64,000 bases of DNA from Brumimicrobium oceani (GCF_003143775.1 NZ_QFRJ01000003.1:119122-183121), one strand, 5' to 3'; counted from the stretch's first letter, positions 28,086 through 37,191 are shown. Made by a program: numbers and translations. Notes: a model not told the origin generated them from the letters alone.

Positions 28086-28816
28086 GCTACTTGTCCATTT
28101 AAAAAGGATTTTTGTCCATTGGGAAATTCCACAACTAATTCACCAGATGAAGTTGTGGAATTGATTTTTCCATACTGTTCTTGATCGTTAAATTTAAAAA
28201 GGTGATCAGTTTTAAGCTTCCAAAGTTGTTGATTGTACAACTCTTGTATCCAGCTCTCCCCCCTATCATGATAAACCTCAATAAAATGGTTAAAAGTTTC
28301 TATTAGCTCATAGATTAGCTCTTTCGGATTATAGAATTTTCCTGTGGCTAAACTTAAAGATGTAGCCCTAGGAGCCTCGAAATTTTGTTGATTTATATTT
28401 GCACCAAATCCAATTACAGACTTTCTTTGAGATGAAGTAATATAAGATTCGATTAAAATACCAACGGCCTTCTTATCTTTAATCATTATATCGTTTGGCC
28501 ATTTAATCTTAACGTTTTCTGTGTGTTTCAGTAAAAAGGATTGAATAGCCAAAGCTGTTAGGTGATTCAAGGAAATCATACTGTTAATTTTCCACAAATT
28601 TAAGTCGGCAGTTATGCTCACTATCAAATTTGAAAATGCGTCAGATTGCCACTCTCTTCCACGTTGACCTCTGCCATTTGTTTGAATATCTGTCAGAATT
28701 ACCGAGCCAGAATCAATACCCCCAGATTTGAACCTCTTGGCAGCATAGTTGTTAGTACTGTCGACACGATCGAGAAATATTATTTTATGACCTATACAAG
28801 CTTTTGGTTTATCCAT
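28079..28816 (-). CDS. birA: Biotin-[acetyl-CoA-carboxylase] ligase
   Basis: BirA attaches biotin to a lysine of the biotin carrier protein through biotinyl-AMP. The 245-residue protein has FLDRVDSTNNYAAKR, the biotinyl-AMP loop GRGQRGREWQS, and KWPNDIMI...KAVGILIE, all typical. There is no N-terminal helix-turn-helix, so it is a monofunctional ligase and not a repressor. It is divergent from rsfS and converges on the small membrane protein gene. Confidence 0.92.
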   Translation of the reverse strand: MDKPKACIGHKIIFLDRVDSTNNYAAKRFKSGGIDSGSVILTDIQTNGRGQRGREWQSDAFSNLIVSITADLNLWKINSMISLNHLTALAIQSFLLKHTENVKIKWPNDIMIKDKKAVGILIESYITSSQRKSVIGFGANINQQNFEAPRATSLSLATGKFYNPKELIYELIETFNHFIEVYHDRGESWIQELYNQQLWKLKTDHLFKFNDQEQYGKINSTTSSGELVVEFPNGQKSFLNGQVAY

Positions 28817-28856
28817 GAAACAGTTTAAAAGTAAGGGCGCAAAATTAAAATTTAAT

Positions 28857-28864
28857 TAGCTTTG
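28857..28864 (+). promoter_or_regulatory. -7 element of the rsfS-ftsH operon
   Basis: TAGCTTTG fits TAnnTTTG and lies 17 bases before the rsfS ATG. A clear -33 TTTG is missing at the expected distance. Confidence 0.45.
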
Positions 28865-28881
28865 TAGGCAATTATTGGAGA

Positions 28882-29256
28882 ATGATAAAATTAGTAAAAG
28901 AAATAAGTGCAGAAAAACTTTGCGAGGTAATCGTTGAAGGAATGCAGGACAACAAAGCTGAAGACATTGTTGTTATAGATTTAAGAGAAGTGGAAAGTGC
29001 GGTAACAGACTTTTTTGTTATCGGAAGTGGACAATCAACCACACAAGTCGACGGTATTGCAGACGCAATAGTTCGCTCCACTCGCAAAACGTTAAAAGAA
29101 AAGCCATGGCATCAGGAAGGGAAAAACAGTTCTCAATGGGTATTGTTGGACTACGTTAACGTTGTTGTGCATATTTTTCACAAAGATGTAAGAGAATATT
29201 ATGAACTGGAAGATTTATGGGCTGACGGTAAAAAGCGTGAGATTGAAAATCTATAA
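28882..29256 (+). CDS. rsfS: Ribosome silencing factor RsfS
   Basis: The 124-residue protein matches the RsfS/DUF143 family: EDIVVIDLREVESAVTDFFVIGSG, then WHQEGKNSSQWVLLDYVNVVVHIFHKDVREYYELEDLW. RsfS binds uL14 on the 50S subunit and blocks subunit joining under starvation. It is the first gene of a compact rightward group (rsfS, ftsH, DUF2007, cdsA), nine bases before ftsH. Confidence 0.95.
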   Translation: MIKLVKEISAEKLCEVIVEGMQDNKAEDIVVIDLREVESAVTDFFVIGSGQSTTQVDGIADAIVRSTRKTLKEKPWHQEGKNSSQWVLLDYVNVVVHIFHKDVREYYELEDLWADGKKREIENL

Positions 29257-29265
29257 ATATTAGAA

Positions 29266-31401
29266 ATGGCAAAAGAAAACAAAGAAAATCAAAACAAGGG
29301 TAAATCTCCGAAGAAGAATCCTTATTCAATTTATTGGATTTACGCAGCGATAGGTATCGCTATAATTGGAATTCAACTATTTATGAGTTCCTCTACAACC
29401 AAAGAATTACAATCGAAACAGACCTTTTTAACACTAATGGAAGAGGGATATGTTGAAAATACAATTCTATGGAGAAACGTTGGACGTGTAGATTTCAAAA
29501 TCAACGAATCTGGAATCACTGCTGTGAATCAGGGTGATTTCTCTGGATCAGATTTTGAAGTGATGAGACGAGCAATGAACAACTCAGGCAAAACTTTAGG
29601 TTCAGCCTCACCACAATTCTCCTTTGATATTGCCTCGACAGAAGCTTTTATTAAAGAATTTGAAGCGGTTAATGACAAGCGAAAAGCAGAAGGATTCGAT
29701 GTGATATCTTACCGGGTAGACGAAGAACATAACTATGTTGGACAAATATTTAGTTTCTTGCTGCCGATCATCATCATTATTGCCATTTGGATGTTTATCA
29801 TGAAGAGAATGTCTGGTGGTGCAGGAGGTGGTGCAGGAGGACAAATCTTCAACATCGGAAAATCAAAAGCTAAAGTATTTGAGAAAGGTAAAGGAACTGA
29901 TGTTACCTTTAAAGATGTCGCGGGACTTCAAGGTGCTAAGGAAGAGGTTGAGGAAATTGTAAACTTCTTGAAAAATCCTTCAAAGTACACAGAACTAGGA
30001 GCTAAAATACCAAAGGGCGCCATTCTTGTAGGCCCCCCGGGAACTGGTAAAACACTCTTAGCCAAAGCAGTAGCGGGTGAAGCAGACGTTCCATTCTTTT
30101 CACTTTCAGGATCTGACTTTGTAGAAATGTTTGTAGGTGTTGGTGCATCTCGAGTAAGAGATTTGTTTAAACAAGCGAAAGAAAAATCTCCATCGATTAT
30201 CTTTATTGATGAGATTGATGCGATCGGTAGAGCACGTGGAAAGAACAACAACATGGGTTCTAACGATGAAAGAGAGAACACCTTAAACCAGCTTTTAACA
30301 GAAATGGATGGTTTTGGAACGAACTCAGGTGTTATTATTCTTGCCGCTACAAACCGTGCGGATGTATTAGACAAAGCTTTAATGCGAGCAGGTCGTTTTG
30401 ATCGTCAGATTTATGTAGACATGCCTGACATTAATGAGAGAAAGGCAATTTTCAAAGTGCACTTAAAACCAATTAAGTTAGCCAAAGAAATAGATATTGA
30501 TTTCTTAGCAAAGCAAACTCCTGGTTTCTCTGGTGCAGATATTGCCAACCTTTGTAACGAGGCTGCTTTAATTGCTGCACGTATGGATAAAAAAGGAGTT
30601 GAAAAACAAGACTTCCTTGATGCCGTGGACAGAATCGTTGGAGGTTTAGAAAAGAAAAATAAGATTATTACGAAAGATGAGAAACGTTCCATCGCATTCC
30701 ATGAAGCTGGTCATGCCTCTGTTTCTTGGTTAGCTGAACATGCTCACCCATTAGTTAAGGTGACGATCGTACCAAGAGGACAATCATTAGGTGCTGCATG
30801 GTATCTACCTGAGGAGAGAAGTATCACAACAACTGAGCAACTCTTAGATGAAATGTGTGCAGCTCTTGGGGGTCGTGCAGCAGAAGAAATTACATTTGGA
30901 AAAATTTCAACGGGAGCTTTAAGTGACTTAGAGAAAGTAACTAAACAAGCTTACGCGATGGTTTCGATTTATGGACTAAACAAGGTGGTCGGAAATATTT
31001 CTTTCTATGATTCTCAAGGTCAGAACCAGTTTACTAAACCTTACTCTGAGGAAACAAGTCGAATTATAGACCAAGAAGTGAGTAAATTGATAGAAGAGCA
31101 ATATCAGAGGGCTAAAGATATTTTATTAGCAAATCAAGATAAATTAGATCTTTTAGCCAATAAGCTCTTGGAGAAAGAAGTAATATTTAAGGAAGATTTA
31201 GTAGCTATTTTCGGTGAGCGTCCTTGGGATAAACTTTCACCTGCTGAGAAAATTAAAATAGCAGGAGAAAATGCTGAAGTAACTGCAGAAGATGCCGAAG
31301 TAATAAATGAAAATGACACTGCAAGCTCGGATAAGGGCACTGCAGATAGTGAAACAAACTCAGAATCAAATGTGGAAAAGGATAAAAAAATGGATTCATA
31401 A
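29266..31401 (+). CDS. ftsH: ATP-dependent zinc metalloprotease FtsH
   Basis: The 711-residue membrane protease has two membrane segments (about 23-40 and 160-178) around a periplasmic domain, an AAA module with Walker A GPPGTGKT (256-263), Walker B IIFIDEID (311-318) and arginine fingers in RAGRFDR, and the zinc site HEAGH (479-483). It degrades misfolded membrane proteins and selected soluble targets. The last 45 or so residues are a low-complexity acidic tail. Its 3' end overlaps the DUF2007 gene by 32 bases. Confidence 0.97.
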   Translation: MAKENKENQNKGKSPKKNPYSIYWIYAAIGIAIIGIQLFMSSSTTKELQSKQTFLTLMEEGYVENTILWRNVGRVDFKINESGITAVNQGDFSGSDFEVMRRAMNNSGKTLGSASPQFSFDIASTEAFIKEFEAVNDKRKAEGFDVISYRVDEEHNYVGQIFSFLLPIIIIIAIWMFIMKRMSGGAGGGAGGQIFNIGKSKAKVFEKGKGTDVTFKDVAGLQGAKEEVEEIVNFLKNPSKYTELGAKIPKGAILVGPPGTGKTLLAKAVAGEADVPFFSLSGSDFVEMFVGVGASRVRDLFKQAKEKSPSIIFIDEIDAIGRARGKNNNMGSNDERENTLNQLLTEMDGFGTNSGVIILAATNRADVLDKALMRAGRFDRQIYVDMPDINERKAIFKVHLKPIKLAKEIDIDFLAKQTPGFSGADIANLCNEAALIAARMDKKGVEKQDFLDAVDRIVGGLEKKNKIITKDEKRSIAFHEAGHASVSWLAEHAHPLVKVTIVPRGQSLGAAWYLPEERSITTTEQLLDEMCAALGGRAAEEITFGKISTGALSDLEKVTKQAYAMVSIYGLNKVVGNISFYDSQGQNQFTKPYSEETSRIIDQEVSKLIEEQYQRAKDILLANQDKLDLLANKLLEKEVIFKEDLVAIFGERPWDKLSPAEKIKIAGENAEVTAEDAEVINENDTASSDKGTADSETNSESNVEKDKKMDS

Positions 31402-31627
31402 TATCCTTCCTAAAGACACAGAATTTGAGAAAAACAAATTAGTCTATCGCACTTCTGAAGTGCATATGGCTAATATTATGAAATTAAAACTTGAAGAAGA
31501 AGGTGTCCATGTTATTGTCATCAATAAGATGGACACTTCCTATAATAATTTTGGTCAAATCGAAATCTACGTCAATCAAAGTGATGTGATTCGAGCAAAA
31601 TACATCATAGAAAAACCCTATGAATAA
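31370..31627 (+). CDS. DUF2007-family protein
   Basis: From the ATG at 31370 the product is 85 residues: MWKRIKKWIHNILPK..., then KLVYRTSEVHMANIMKLKLEEEGVHVIVINK, FGQIEIYVNQSDVIRAKYII. This GlnB-like fold (DUF2007, once called putative signal-transducing protein) swaps ligand or partner-binding surfaces, but no function is established. The open frame extends upstream to 31307 inside ftsH in a different frame; those residues are out-of-frame ftsH tail and not family-like. It overlaps cdsA by eight bases. Confidence 0.85.
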   Translation: MWKRIKKWIHNILPKDTEFEKNKLVYRTSEVHMANIMKLKLEEEGVHVIVINKMDTSYNNFGQIEIYVNQSDVIRAKYIIEKPYE

Positions 31628-32435
31628 CATTATTACGCGTGCCGTTTGGGGAGCTTTGTTTGTTGTAATCATCATTAGCTCATTTATTGTTGGAGCTTAT
31701 GCTGCTGCTATTGTTTTAGGATTTTTTATGTGCATAGGCGTTTTTGAATTCTATAGGTTCTTCGAAAAATCTAAAATTGTACAACCCAAATCATACAGTG
31801 GAATTCTTGGCGCAGCCCTCATCTATACCTTACTTATTCTCAAGCAAATCAACCTTGTTGAATTCCCTATCGAATTAATTCTTATTCCGATCGTATTTCT
31901 ACCTTTTCTATTTGTCCTTTTTAGCAAACAAAAAAATCCCTTACTGGATTTAACAGTTACATTCTTCCCATGGATTTATGTTATGCTTCCCTTCTATCTT
32001 ATGTTTTCTATCTACAATTACGGATTAGAAACAGAACCCCAATGGCTATATATCATTGGACTTTTTGTTTTGGTTTGGACCAATGACACATTTGCTTATT
32101 TATCTGGTAGAAGCTTTGGGAAAAACAAACTATTTGAACGTATCTCACCTAAAAAAACTTGGGAAGGTACAGTTGGTGGTTTTCTTTTCACCATTATTGC
32201 AGGTGTAGCCTACGCCTACTTTATGAACGGAGATTTGATCTTTTGGATTATCGCTTCTGTAGTGATTTCCCCGACTAGTGTGCTGGGTGACTTAATAGAA
32301 TCTAAATTTAAAAGAATTGTTGAAGTAAAAGATTCTGGAACTATTCTTCCTGGACACGGTGGTATTTTAGACCGTTTTGACGCTGTAATTTACGCAACAC
32401 CATTCTTCTATTTGTTGCTCACTGTCTTAGGATAA
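31620..32435 (+). CDS. cdsA: Phosphatidate cytidylyltransferase
   Basis: CdsA converts phosphatidic acid and CTP to CDP-diacylglycerol, the precursor of phosphatidylethanolamine and other phospholipids. The 271-residue protein has about eight membrane helices and the C-terminal signature SPTSVLGDLIESKFKRIVEVKDS...LPGHGGILDRFDA, with SPKKTWEG before it. It follows the DUF2007 gene with an eight-base overlap. psd lies 110 bases downstream, so two steps of phosphatidylethanolamine synthesis are together. Confidence 0.95.
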   Translation: MNNIITRAVWGALFVVIIISSFIVGAYAAAIVLGFFMCIGVFEFYRFFEKSKIVQPKSYSGILGAALIYTLLILKQINLVEFPIELILIPIVFLPFLFVLFSKQKNPLLDLTVTFFPWIYVMLPFYLMFSIYNYGLETEPQWLYIIGLFVLVWTNDTFAYLSGRSFGKNKLFERISPKKTWEGTVGGFLFTIIAGVAYAYFMNGDLIFWIIASVVISPTSVLGDLIESKFKRIVEVKDSGTILPGHGGILDRFDAVIYATPFFYLLLTVLG

Positions 32436-32545
32436 TCCAAGCTCATATTGATTATTTTTCGTATTATTGAAGCAGTCCTCAATAAACGGTATTACATTAT
32501 CGATTATTAGATTAATTTTACACCCTTAAAAATAAAAATTAGTAA

Positions 32546-33211
32546 ATGAAATTACACAGGGAAGGATACCTCATCATAACAATCGGATTAATAATTTTAA
32601 TCGCGATTCAAGGTCTAAACTATTACTTATGGACAATAGTTGGTTACTGGTGGCTTTATGCTTTGCTCACTTTAGGCGTTATCGTAATGGCTTATTTAAT
32701 TATTCAATTTTTCCGCGTTCCTAAAATCAATTACGTTGAAAAGCCAAATGAGATTATTTGTCCAGCCGATGGTAAAGTTGTGGTAATAGAAGAAGTGGAA
32801 GAAACAGAATACTTTAAAGACAAGAGGATTCAAATCTCTATATTTATGTCACCCTTGAATGTTCATGCCAACTTTAATCCTATTTCTGGATTGATGAAAT
32901 ACGCAAAATACCACAAAGGCTTATTCCTTGTTGCATGGCATCCTAAAAGCTCTACAGATAATGAAAGAACAACATTTGTGATTGAGCATGAATCGGGTAA
33001 AGAGGTCTTGTTTAGACAAATCGCAGGTGCACTCGCTAGACGAATTTGTTACTACGTAGAACCGGGAGATAAAGTAATAGCAGCGGAAGAATTCGGGTTT
33101 ATAAAGTTCGGTTCTCGAATAGATTTATTACTGCCTTTAGACACGAAAATTGATGTGAAAATTGGAGATGTTGTAAAAGGAAGAATCACGAAAATTGGGG
33201 AATTAAAATAA
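32546..33211 (+). CDS. psd: Phosphatidylserine decarboxylase family proenzyme
   Basis: The 221-residue protein has two N-terminal membrane segments (about 8-55), then PADGKVVVIEE, FMSPLNVHANFNPISG with the conserved His, and the self-cleavage site FGSR with Gly189-Ser190; cleavage there would leave a pyruvoyl group on the new alpha chain. It makes phosphatidylethanolamine from phosphatidylserine. The short length fits the type found outside enterobacteria. It lies downstream of cdsA; an AT-rich gap of 110 bases separates them. Confidence 0.93.
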   Translation: MKLHREGYLIITIGLIILIAIQGLNYYLWTIVGYWWLYALLTLGVIVMAYLIIQFFRVPKINYVEKPNEIICPADGKVVVIEEVEETEYFKDKRIQISIFMSPLNVHANFNPISGLMKYAKYHKGLFLVAWHPKSSTDNERTTFVIEHESGKEVLFRQIAGALARRICYYVEPGDKVIAAEEFGFIKFGSRIDLLLPLDTKIDVKIGDVVKGRITKIGELK

Positions 33212-33247
33212 TTAGTTTATTTTTGGTTAGATTATAAAACTATAAAG

Positions 33248-33481
33248 ATGAAAAAAGGACTAATGATTTTGACAATGGGATTGTTTTTTGGAGCAATCGG
33301 ATATACATCTACTGCCACTGCAGGTGAACCAGTTAAAACAGAAAAAAAGGATTGTAAAGAAGACTGCAAGAAGGATTGTTGTAAAGACAAAGCGAAAAGT
33401 GAGAAAAAATCTGAAGCTAAATCTTGTAGTAGCAAAGAAGGTAAAAAAGCTTGTTGCAGTAAAGGCAAAAAGAAAGCATAA
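33248..33481 (+). CDS. Small secreted Cys/Lys-rich protein
   Basis: The 77-residue protein has a signal peptide (LMILTMGLFFGAIGYTSTATAG), then a tail made largely of Lys, Cys, Asp, Glu and Ser with clusters DCKEDCKKDCC, SCSSKEG and ACCSKGKKKA. The paired and evenly spaced cysteines suggest metal binding or disulfides outside the cytoplasm; this is inference. I chose this frame over two overlapping ones because it alone has a signal peptide, sits 36 bases after psd and is followed by a terminator. Confidence 0.65.
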   Translation: MKKGLMILTMGLFFGAIGYTSTATAGEPVKTEKKDCKEDCKKDCCKDKAKSEKKSEAKSCSSKEGKKACCSKGKKKA

Positions 33482-33506
33482 TCCAAAGCAAATAAAAGTT
33501 TAAAAT

Positions 33507-33543
33507 AGAGCGGAAACTATAGAGTATTCGCTCTTTTTTTTTT
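33507..33543 (+). terminator. Terminator after the Cys/Lys-rich gene
   Basis: AGAGCG (33507-33512) pairs with CGCTCT (33529-33534) with possible inner AA/TT pairs, followed by about ten T. Confidence 0.8.
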
Positions 33544-33716
33544 AAAATGAATGTGCTTAACGCTCCTTTACAATTCAAAGAAAAAAGTATCTCACAATTA
33601 GCTTGAAGACCTTCCATTGATCATATTCTCTTTCTTTTGCTAGACCTGAGCCCCACAAGTCATTTTAAAAAGTGAAGAAATCCGGATAATCCATTATCAA
33701 TATCTTAAAACAAATC

Positions 33717-35195
33717 ATGATGCAGAAATTAATTCACTTCTTGAGTATCCTTTTTGTGTTCTGCACAACAGGTTTTTCGCAGATTGTATCGATTGACTAT
33801 ATCCTTAATCAAGAAGTTGAGGACTTAGAAGAATCCGAATACTTTAAGAAAGGGGAAGTTAAATTTTTTCAAACCGCCTTAGAGACAGGTTTTAATCAAT
33901 TTAAAATTGAGGATTCATCAACGATAAAAAAACTAGAAGATAAAACCATTTACAAAGTTGAGCTCTACTACTCTAGCTACAAAGAATCTGACGGTTTCTC
34001 TCAAAATATATTGAACAAGAAACGATTGTCCTATTTAATGCAAGTTCTTCCTTTTGTATTTGAAAATAATGCGATTGAATGGAAATTAGTGAATCAGGTG
34101 GAAAATGAGGATAAAAACAAAGCGCAAGACTTATTTCATGGCTTTGTTTTCTATTCTCGCGAACCTATTATAGCATTAAAAGATGGAACACTAATCACCT
34201 TAACAACCGAAGACGAAATCAACATCATAAAAAGTGCATTAGGAGAAACCATTCCAAGAGATTCCTCAAGCGCTTTATCAAAGCTATGTATGACGATTTG
34301 TGATTCTATTGGTGCTGACACACTCATCACCTATACTGAACATAAGGTTTATTCTGGTAAATATTGGCCCAATAATGCCAGGAGAAAAGCAAAAGGGAAG
34401 TTATTGAAAAGAAAAAGCATTTGGAATAGAGCTCCGGAATATCGGATGATAAGAGACAGTGTGCTCACGATAAGTATTCGATCAGACTGTTACGGCGATG
34501 CGCTTGCAAAAATTTTAGAGGATTCTAAATCGCATTTTTATTCTAGCTTTAGCAATCATAAGTTTCTGGACACCGTGGTCAAAAAAACAATGATGAATAA
34601 CACTTGGAAAAATGCCTTAGTTGTTGAAGATGTTACAGGAAGTATGTATCCCTATTTGACCCAAACATTGCAATGGAGAAGATTAAAGTTTGCGACTTCA
34701 AATTTAGATAATTTTGCTTTTTTCAATGATGGAGACAATCGACCTGACGGTAAGAAAGGCATGTCTTATGGCGTTTACAATGTTCATTCCGATAGTATTA
34801 CCGCCATAGAAAAAATGGCATTTGCCACTATGCGTAAAGGAAATGGTGGGAGAAGTCCTGAAAACGATGTCGAAGCGATGATTAGGGGAGTGGAACAATC
34901 AAAGAGGCAGGTTGAACATATCATTCTGATCGCAGACAACCTAGCAGCAGTTAGGGACATGTCCATTTTGGATGAGTTTATGGGTAAAAATATTCCCGTT
35001 TCGGTGATTGTATGCGGAGCAACTAAGGGTAGAGTAAATTATCAATATATTGATATCGCACGAATTTCAGGCGGGCAACTTTTTACAATTGAAGAAGATA
35101 TCCGCTTCACAACTCCTCTTGCAGAGGGTGAGGAAATTACACTTGGTGTTCAAACATTTATTATAAGAAATGGGAAATTGGTATTAATAAAATAA
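33717..35195 (+). CDS. Secreted protein with VWA-like metal-binding domain
   Basis: The 492-residue product has a signal peptide (FLSILFVFCTTGFSQ) and a C-terminal von Willebrand A-like domain from about residue 300: strand ALVVEDVTGSM gives a DxTGSM metal-ion-dependent adhesion motif, and later come HIILIADN and VSVIVCG, the next core strands. The N-terminal 280 residues are unfamiliar; they contain two cysteine clusters (KLCMTICDSIGADT, RSDCYGDA). The domain usually mediates protein-protein contact. Two adjacent ATGs make the start 33717 or 33720. The TAA stop is followed at once by the second MITE-like element. Confidence 0.75.
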   Translation: MMQKLIHFLSILFVFCTTGFSQIVSIDYILNQEVEDLEESEYFKKGEVKFFQTALETGFNQFKIEDSSTIKKLEDKTIYKVELYYSSYKESDGFSQNILNKKRLSYLMQVLPFVFENNAIEWKLVNQVENEDKNKAQDLFHGFVFYSREPIIALKDGTLITLTTEDEINIIKSALGETIPRDSSSALSKLCMTICDSIGADTLITYTEHKVYSGKYWPNNARRKAKGKLLKRKSIWNRAPEYRMIRDSVLTISIRSDCYGDALAKILEDSKSHFYSSFSNHKFLDTVVKKTMMNNTWKNALVVEDVTGSMYPYLTQTLQWRRLKFATSNLDNFAFFNDGDNRPDGKKGMSYGVYNVHSDSITAIEKMAFATMRKGNGGRSPENDVEAMIRGVEQSKRQVEHIILIADNLAAVRDMSILDEFMGKNIPVSVIVCGATKGRVNYQYIDIARISGGQLFTIEEDIRFTTPLAEGEEITLGVQTFIIRNGKLVLIK

Positions 35196-35361
35196 TTAGT
35201 GGTTGGTCTGAAACAGACGAATTTTATAAAATAGATTATTTTTGATGAGCGTTGAAGTTATTTTTATGAGGTGATGCCTTAGCATCAGGCGATTAAAAAT
35301 AAAGGGGACTATCGCAAAAAGAACAATTTTTAATTTTAATATGATTCCGCCCATCCACTTA
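35196..35361. mobile_element. MITE-like element 2, related to the one at 11606
   Basis: The left end TTAGTGGTTGGTCTGAAACA begins on the base after a TAA stop and matches element 1 at most of its first 29 positions. The right end (35342-35361), reversed, matches it at about 15 of 20. The interior holds TTATTTTTA...TAAAAATAA and a nested TGATGCC..GCATCA hairpin (about 35274-35287). No protein is encoded. Confidence 0.45.
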
Positions 35362-35391
35362 TTAACTTGCAGCCGAAGCACAGCAATAAAG

Positions 35392-35562
35392 ATGAAATTA
35401 AACAAAGCAACTAAACTATTAATATCGGGATTATTTCTTACGTTTCTAAGTCTAAGTGATTTAGATAACTTTAGTATTTCATTACATGGTTTTTTCCTTG
35501 TAATTGGTATCACAGCAATTGTAATGTCGGTTTTTGTCCATTTAAAAGCGAAAGATGAATAA
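35392..35562 (+). CDS. Small two-helix membrane protein
   Basis: From the ATG at 35392 the product is 56 residues: MKLNKATKLLISGLFLTFLSLS, a loop DLDNFSISLHG, then FFLVIGITAIVMSVFVHLKAK. The frame opens upstream to an ATG at 35341 inside the MITE-like right end, but those residues are not hydrophobic or signal-like. It overlaps the mepB start by eight bases, so the two are probably translated together. No function can be assigned. Confidence 0.5.
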   Translation: MKLNKATKLLISGLFLTFLSLSDLDNFSISLHGFFLVIGITAIVMSVFVHLKAKDE

Positions 35563-36094
35563 AACACAGGAGAACATTAAGCCGCTTTATAAGCCTTCTG
35601 AATTAGAGCTTCTTGTTAAAAAGATTTTTATACCGAGCGCAATTCGTTTAACAGGGCTTTCTCTAGAAAAGGAAAGCAAAGCATATTTAGCGTATACATT
35701 TCTTCTTAACGGCAGGAAGTCCATTTTTAGAAAAGCAAAAATTACACCCACCAAAACAGGACAATTTGTTGCCATTTGGAAACGCAATAAGGAAGGTATT
35801 ACAGCGCCATACAGTATTTTTGATTCGTTGGAATACATGATCATATTTACAGAGAAAGAGCAAGAAAAAGGAGTTTTTATATTTCCGAAAGAAGCCCTGC
35901 ACCAAAACAAGATTTTATCCGATGAGAAGCTGAATGGTAAACGAGGTATTAGAGTTTACCCTCCTTGGGATGAGCCTAAAAACAACCAAGCGATGAAAAC
36001 TCAAATTTGGCAGAAGAAGTATTTCTTACACTTAAACGACTTGAAAGCCAATCAAACTAGACAGAAGGAAATACTTTACTCCATTTGTGAATAA
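35555..36094 (+). CDS. mepB: MepB family protein
   Basis: The 179-residue protein matches the MepB family (known from the mepRAB operon of Staphylococcus aureus): SKAYLAYTFLLNGRKSIFRKAKITPTKTGQFVAIWKR, then YMIIFTEKEQEKGVFIFPKEAL and GKRGIRVYPPWDEP, ending WQKKYFLHL. Its biochemical role is not established. No MepR regulator or MepA pump is nearby. It converges on the BrkB-type gene with a ten-base gap. Confidence 0.88.
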   Translation: MNKTQENIKPLYKPSELELLVKKIFIPSAIRLTGLSLEKESKAYLAYTFLLNGRKSIFRKAKITPTKTGQFVAIWKRNKEGITAPYSIFDSLEYMIIFTEKEQEKGVFIFPKEALHQNKILSDEKLNGKRGIRVYPPWDEPKNNQAMKTQIWQKKYFLHLNDLKANQTRQKEILYSICE

Positions 36095-36104
36095 GCTAGG
36101 GTTT

Positions 36105-37091
36105 TTACTTTGCTCCACTATTGTTTTTATCAACTTCAGCTTGCTCGTCGTTGTCATAAAATCTCGACTTATATGTTTCATAGTCTAGCTCCTGAATGGT
36201 TACTTTGGCAGCATGTTCCGATGGTCGAATTGGATTCTTTTTATAAATCATAATAGCCCTTGTGATCTCTGCACCTATCAGCACCACAACTGTTGAATAA
36301 TAAACCCAAATTAATAAAATCACAATTGAACCCGCGGCTTGATACGTTTCAGCAAAATTACTTGTTGATAAGTAGTACTGAATTCCATATTTCCCCAAAA
36401 TAAACAGAGCTGCTGTAATCAGTGAAGCCATTGTAACGTCTCTCCAGCGCAAAACCACATCTGGTAAAAACTTAAAAATCATTCCAATAATAATAAACAC
36501 AATAGCAAAGGAAACAATGCTGCTGGTAACATTTAGAAGAAAACTTGGCTCCTCTCCTATTATACTCTGTATCTTCCCAAAGAATATTTCTAACAAAGTA
36601 TCGCTAATTAAGGAAACAATTAAAATAAAGCCCATCCCCACAATCATTCCTAAAGACAAAACCCTATTGATTAAAAACTTTACAATGCCTCTTTTAGGCT
36701 GGGCTTTCACATCCCAAATTTTATTCAACCCTTCTTGTAAACTCATAAAAATAGTGGTGGCAGAAAAAACTAATGTTCCCACACCAAAAATAGTTTGTAA
36801 GGTACCTTCCTCTGATATATTAACTTGAACAATAATCTCCGATATAGAATTTGCTATTTCTGGTCCAATAAATTCGCTTAGTTGCATGGTTAACTCGCCT
36901 GTAGCGGCCTCCTGCCCTAAAAAAACACCAGCAACCACTACAATTGTCACGATTAATCCGGGAAGTGAAAATATAGTATAGAATGCAATAGCGGCAGCAA
37001 AGGTCATTAAACTATGTGTACCCATTCCATCAATCACCGTTTTTACAACTTCAATTAGTGGTTTTAAAACTTGAGTTATTTTTTTTAGCAT
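36105..37091 (-). CDS. YihY/BrkB family inner membrane protein
   Basis: The 328-residue protein has about six membrane helices and matches the YihY/BrkB family: SLMTFAAAIAFYTIFSLPGLIVTIVV, TIFMSLQEGLNKIWDVKAQPKRG, YGIQYYLSTSNFAETYQAAGSIVILLIWVYYSTVVVLIGAEITRAI. The family was once called ribonuclease BN in error; a transport role is suspected. The C-terminal tail is charged. It is divergent from the DoxX gene. Confidence 0.92.
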   Translation of the reverse strand: MLKKITQVLKPLIEVVKTVIDGMGTHSLMTFAAAIAFYTIFSLPGLIVTIVVVAGVFLGQEAATGELTMQLSEFIGPEIANSISEIIVQVNISEEGTLQTIFGVGTLVFSATTIFMSLQEGLNKIWDVKAQPKRGIVKFLINRVLSLGMIVGMGFILIVSLISDTLLEIFFGKIQSIIGEEPSFLLNVTSSIVSFAIVFIIIGMIFKFLPDVVLRWRDVTMASLITAALFILGKYGIQYYLSTSNFAETYQAAGSIVILLIWVYYSTVVVLIGAEITRAIMIYKKNPIRPSEHAAKVTIQELDYETYKSRFYDNDEQAEVDKNNSGAK

Positions 37092-37191
37092 GGAGATAAT
37101 TTAGTTCGACGTGAGTATTAACAGTCTACAAGATAGAATTATTCATGAGGTTCAATAAAATTAAAAATAAAAAAAATCATAAAAATTGAAT

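Noticed and set aside
33288-33503. Overlapping plus-strand frame (71 codons) in the Cys/Lys-rich gene
   Set aside because: It lacks a signal peptide and reads poly-Lys/Val from the same bases; the 33248 frame has a proper signal peptide.
35196-35567. 123-codon minus-strand frame across the second MITE-like element
   Set aside because: It runs through the inverted-repeat element and the small membrane protein gene on the other strand, and has no recognisable features.
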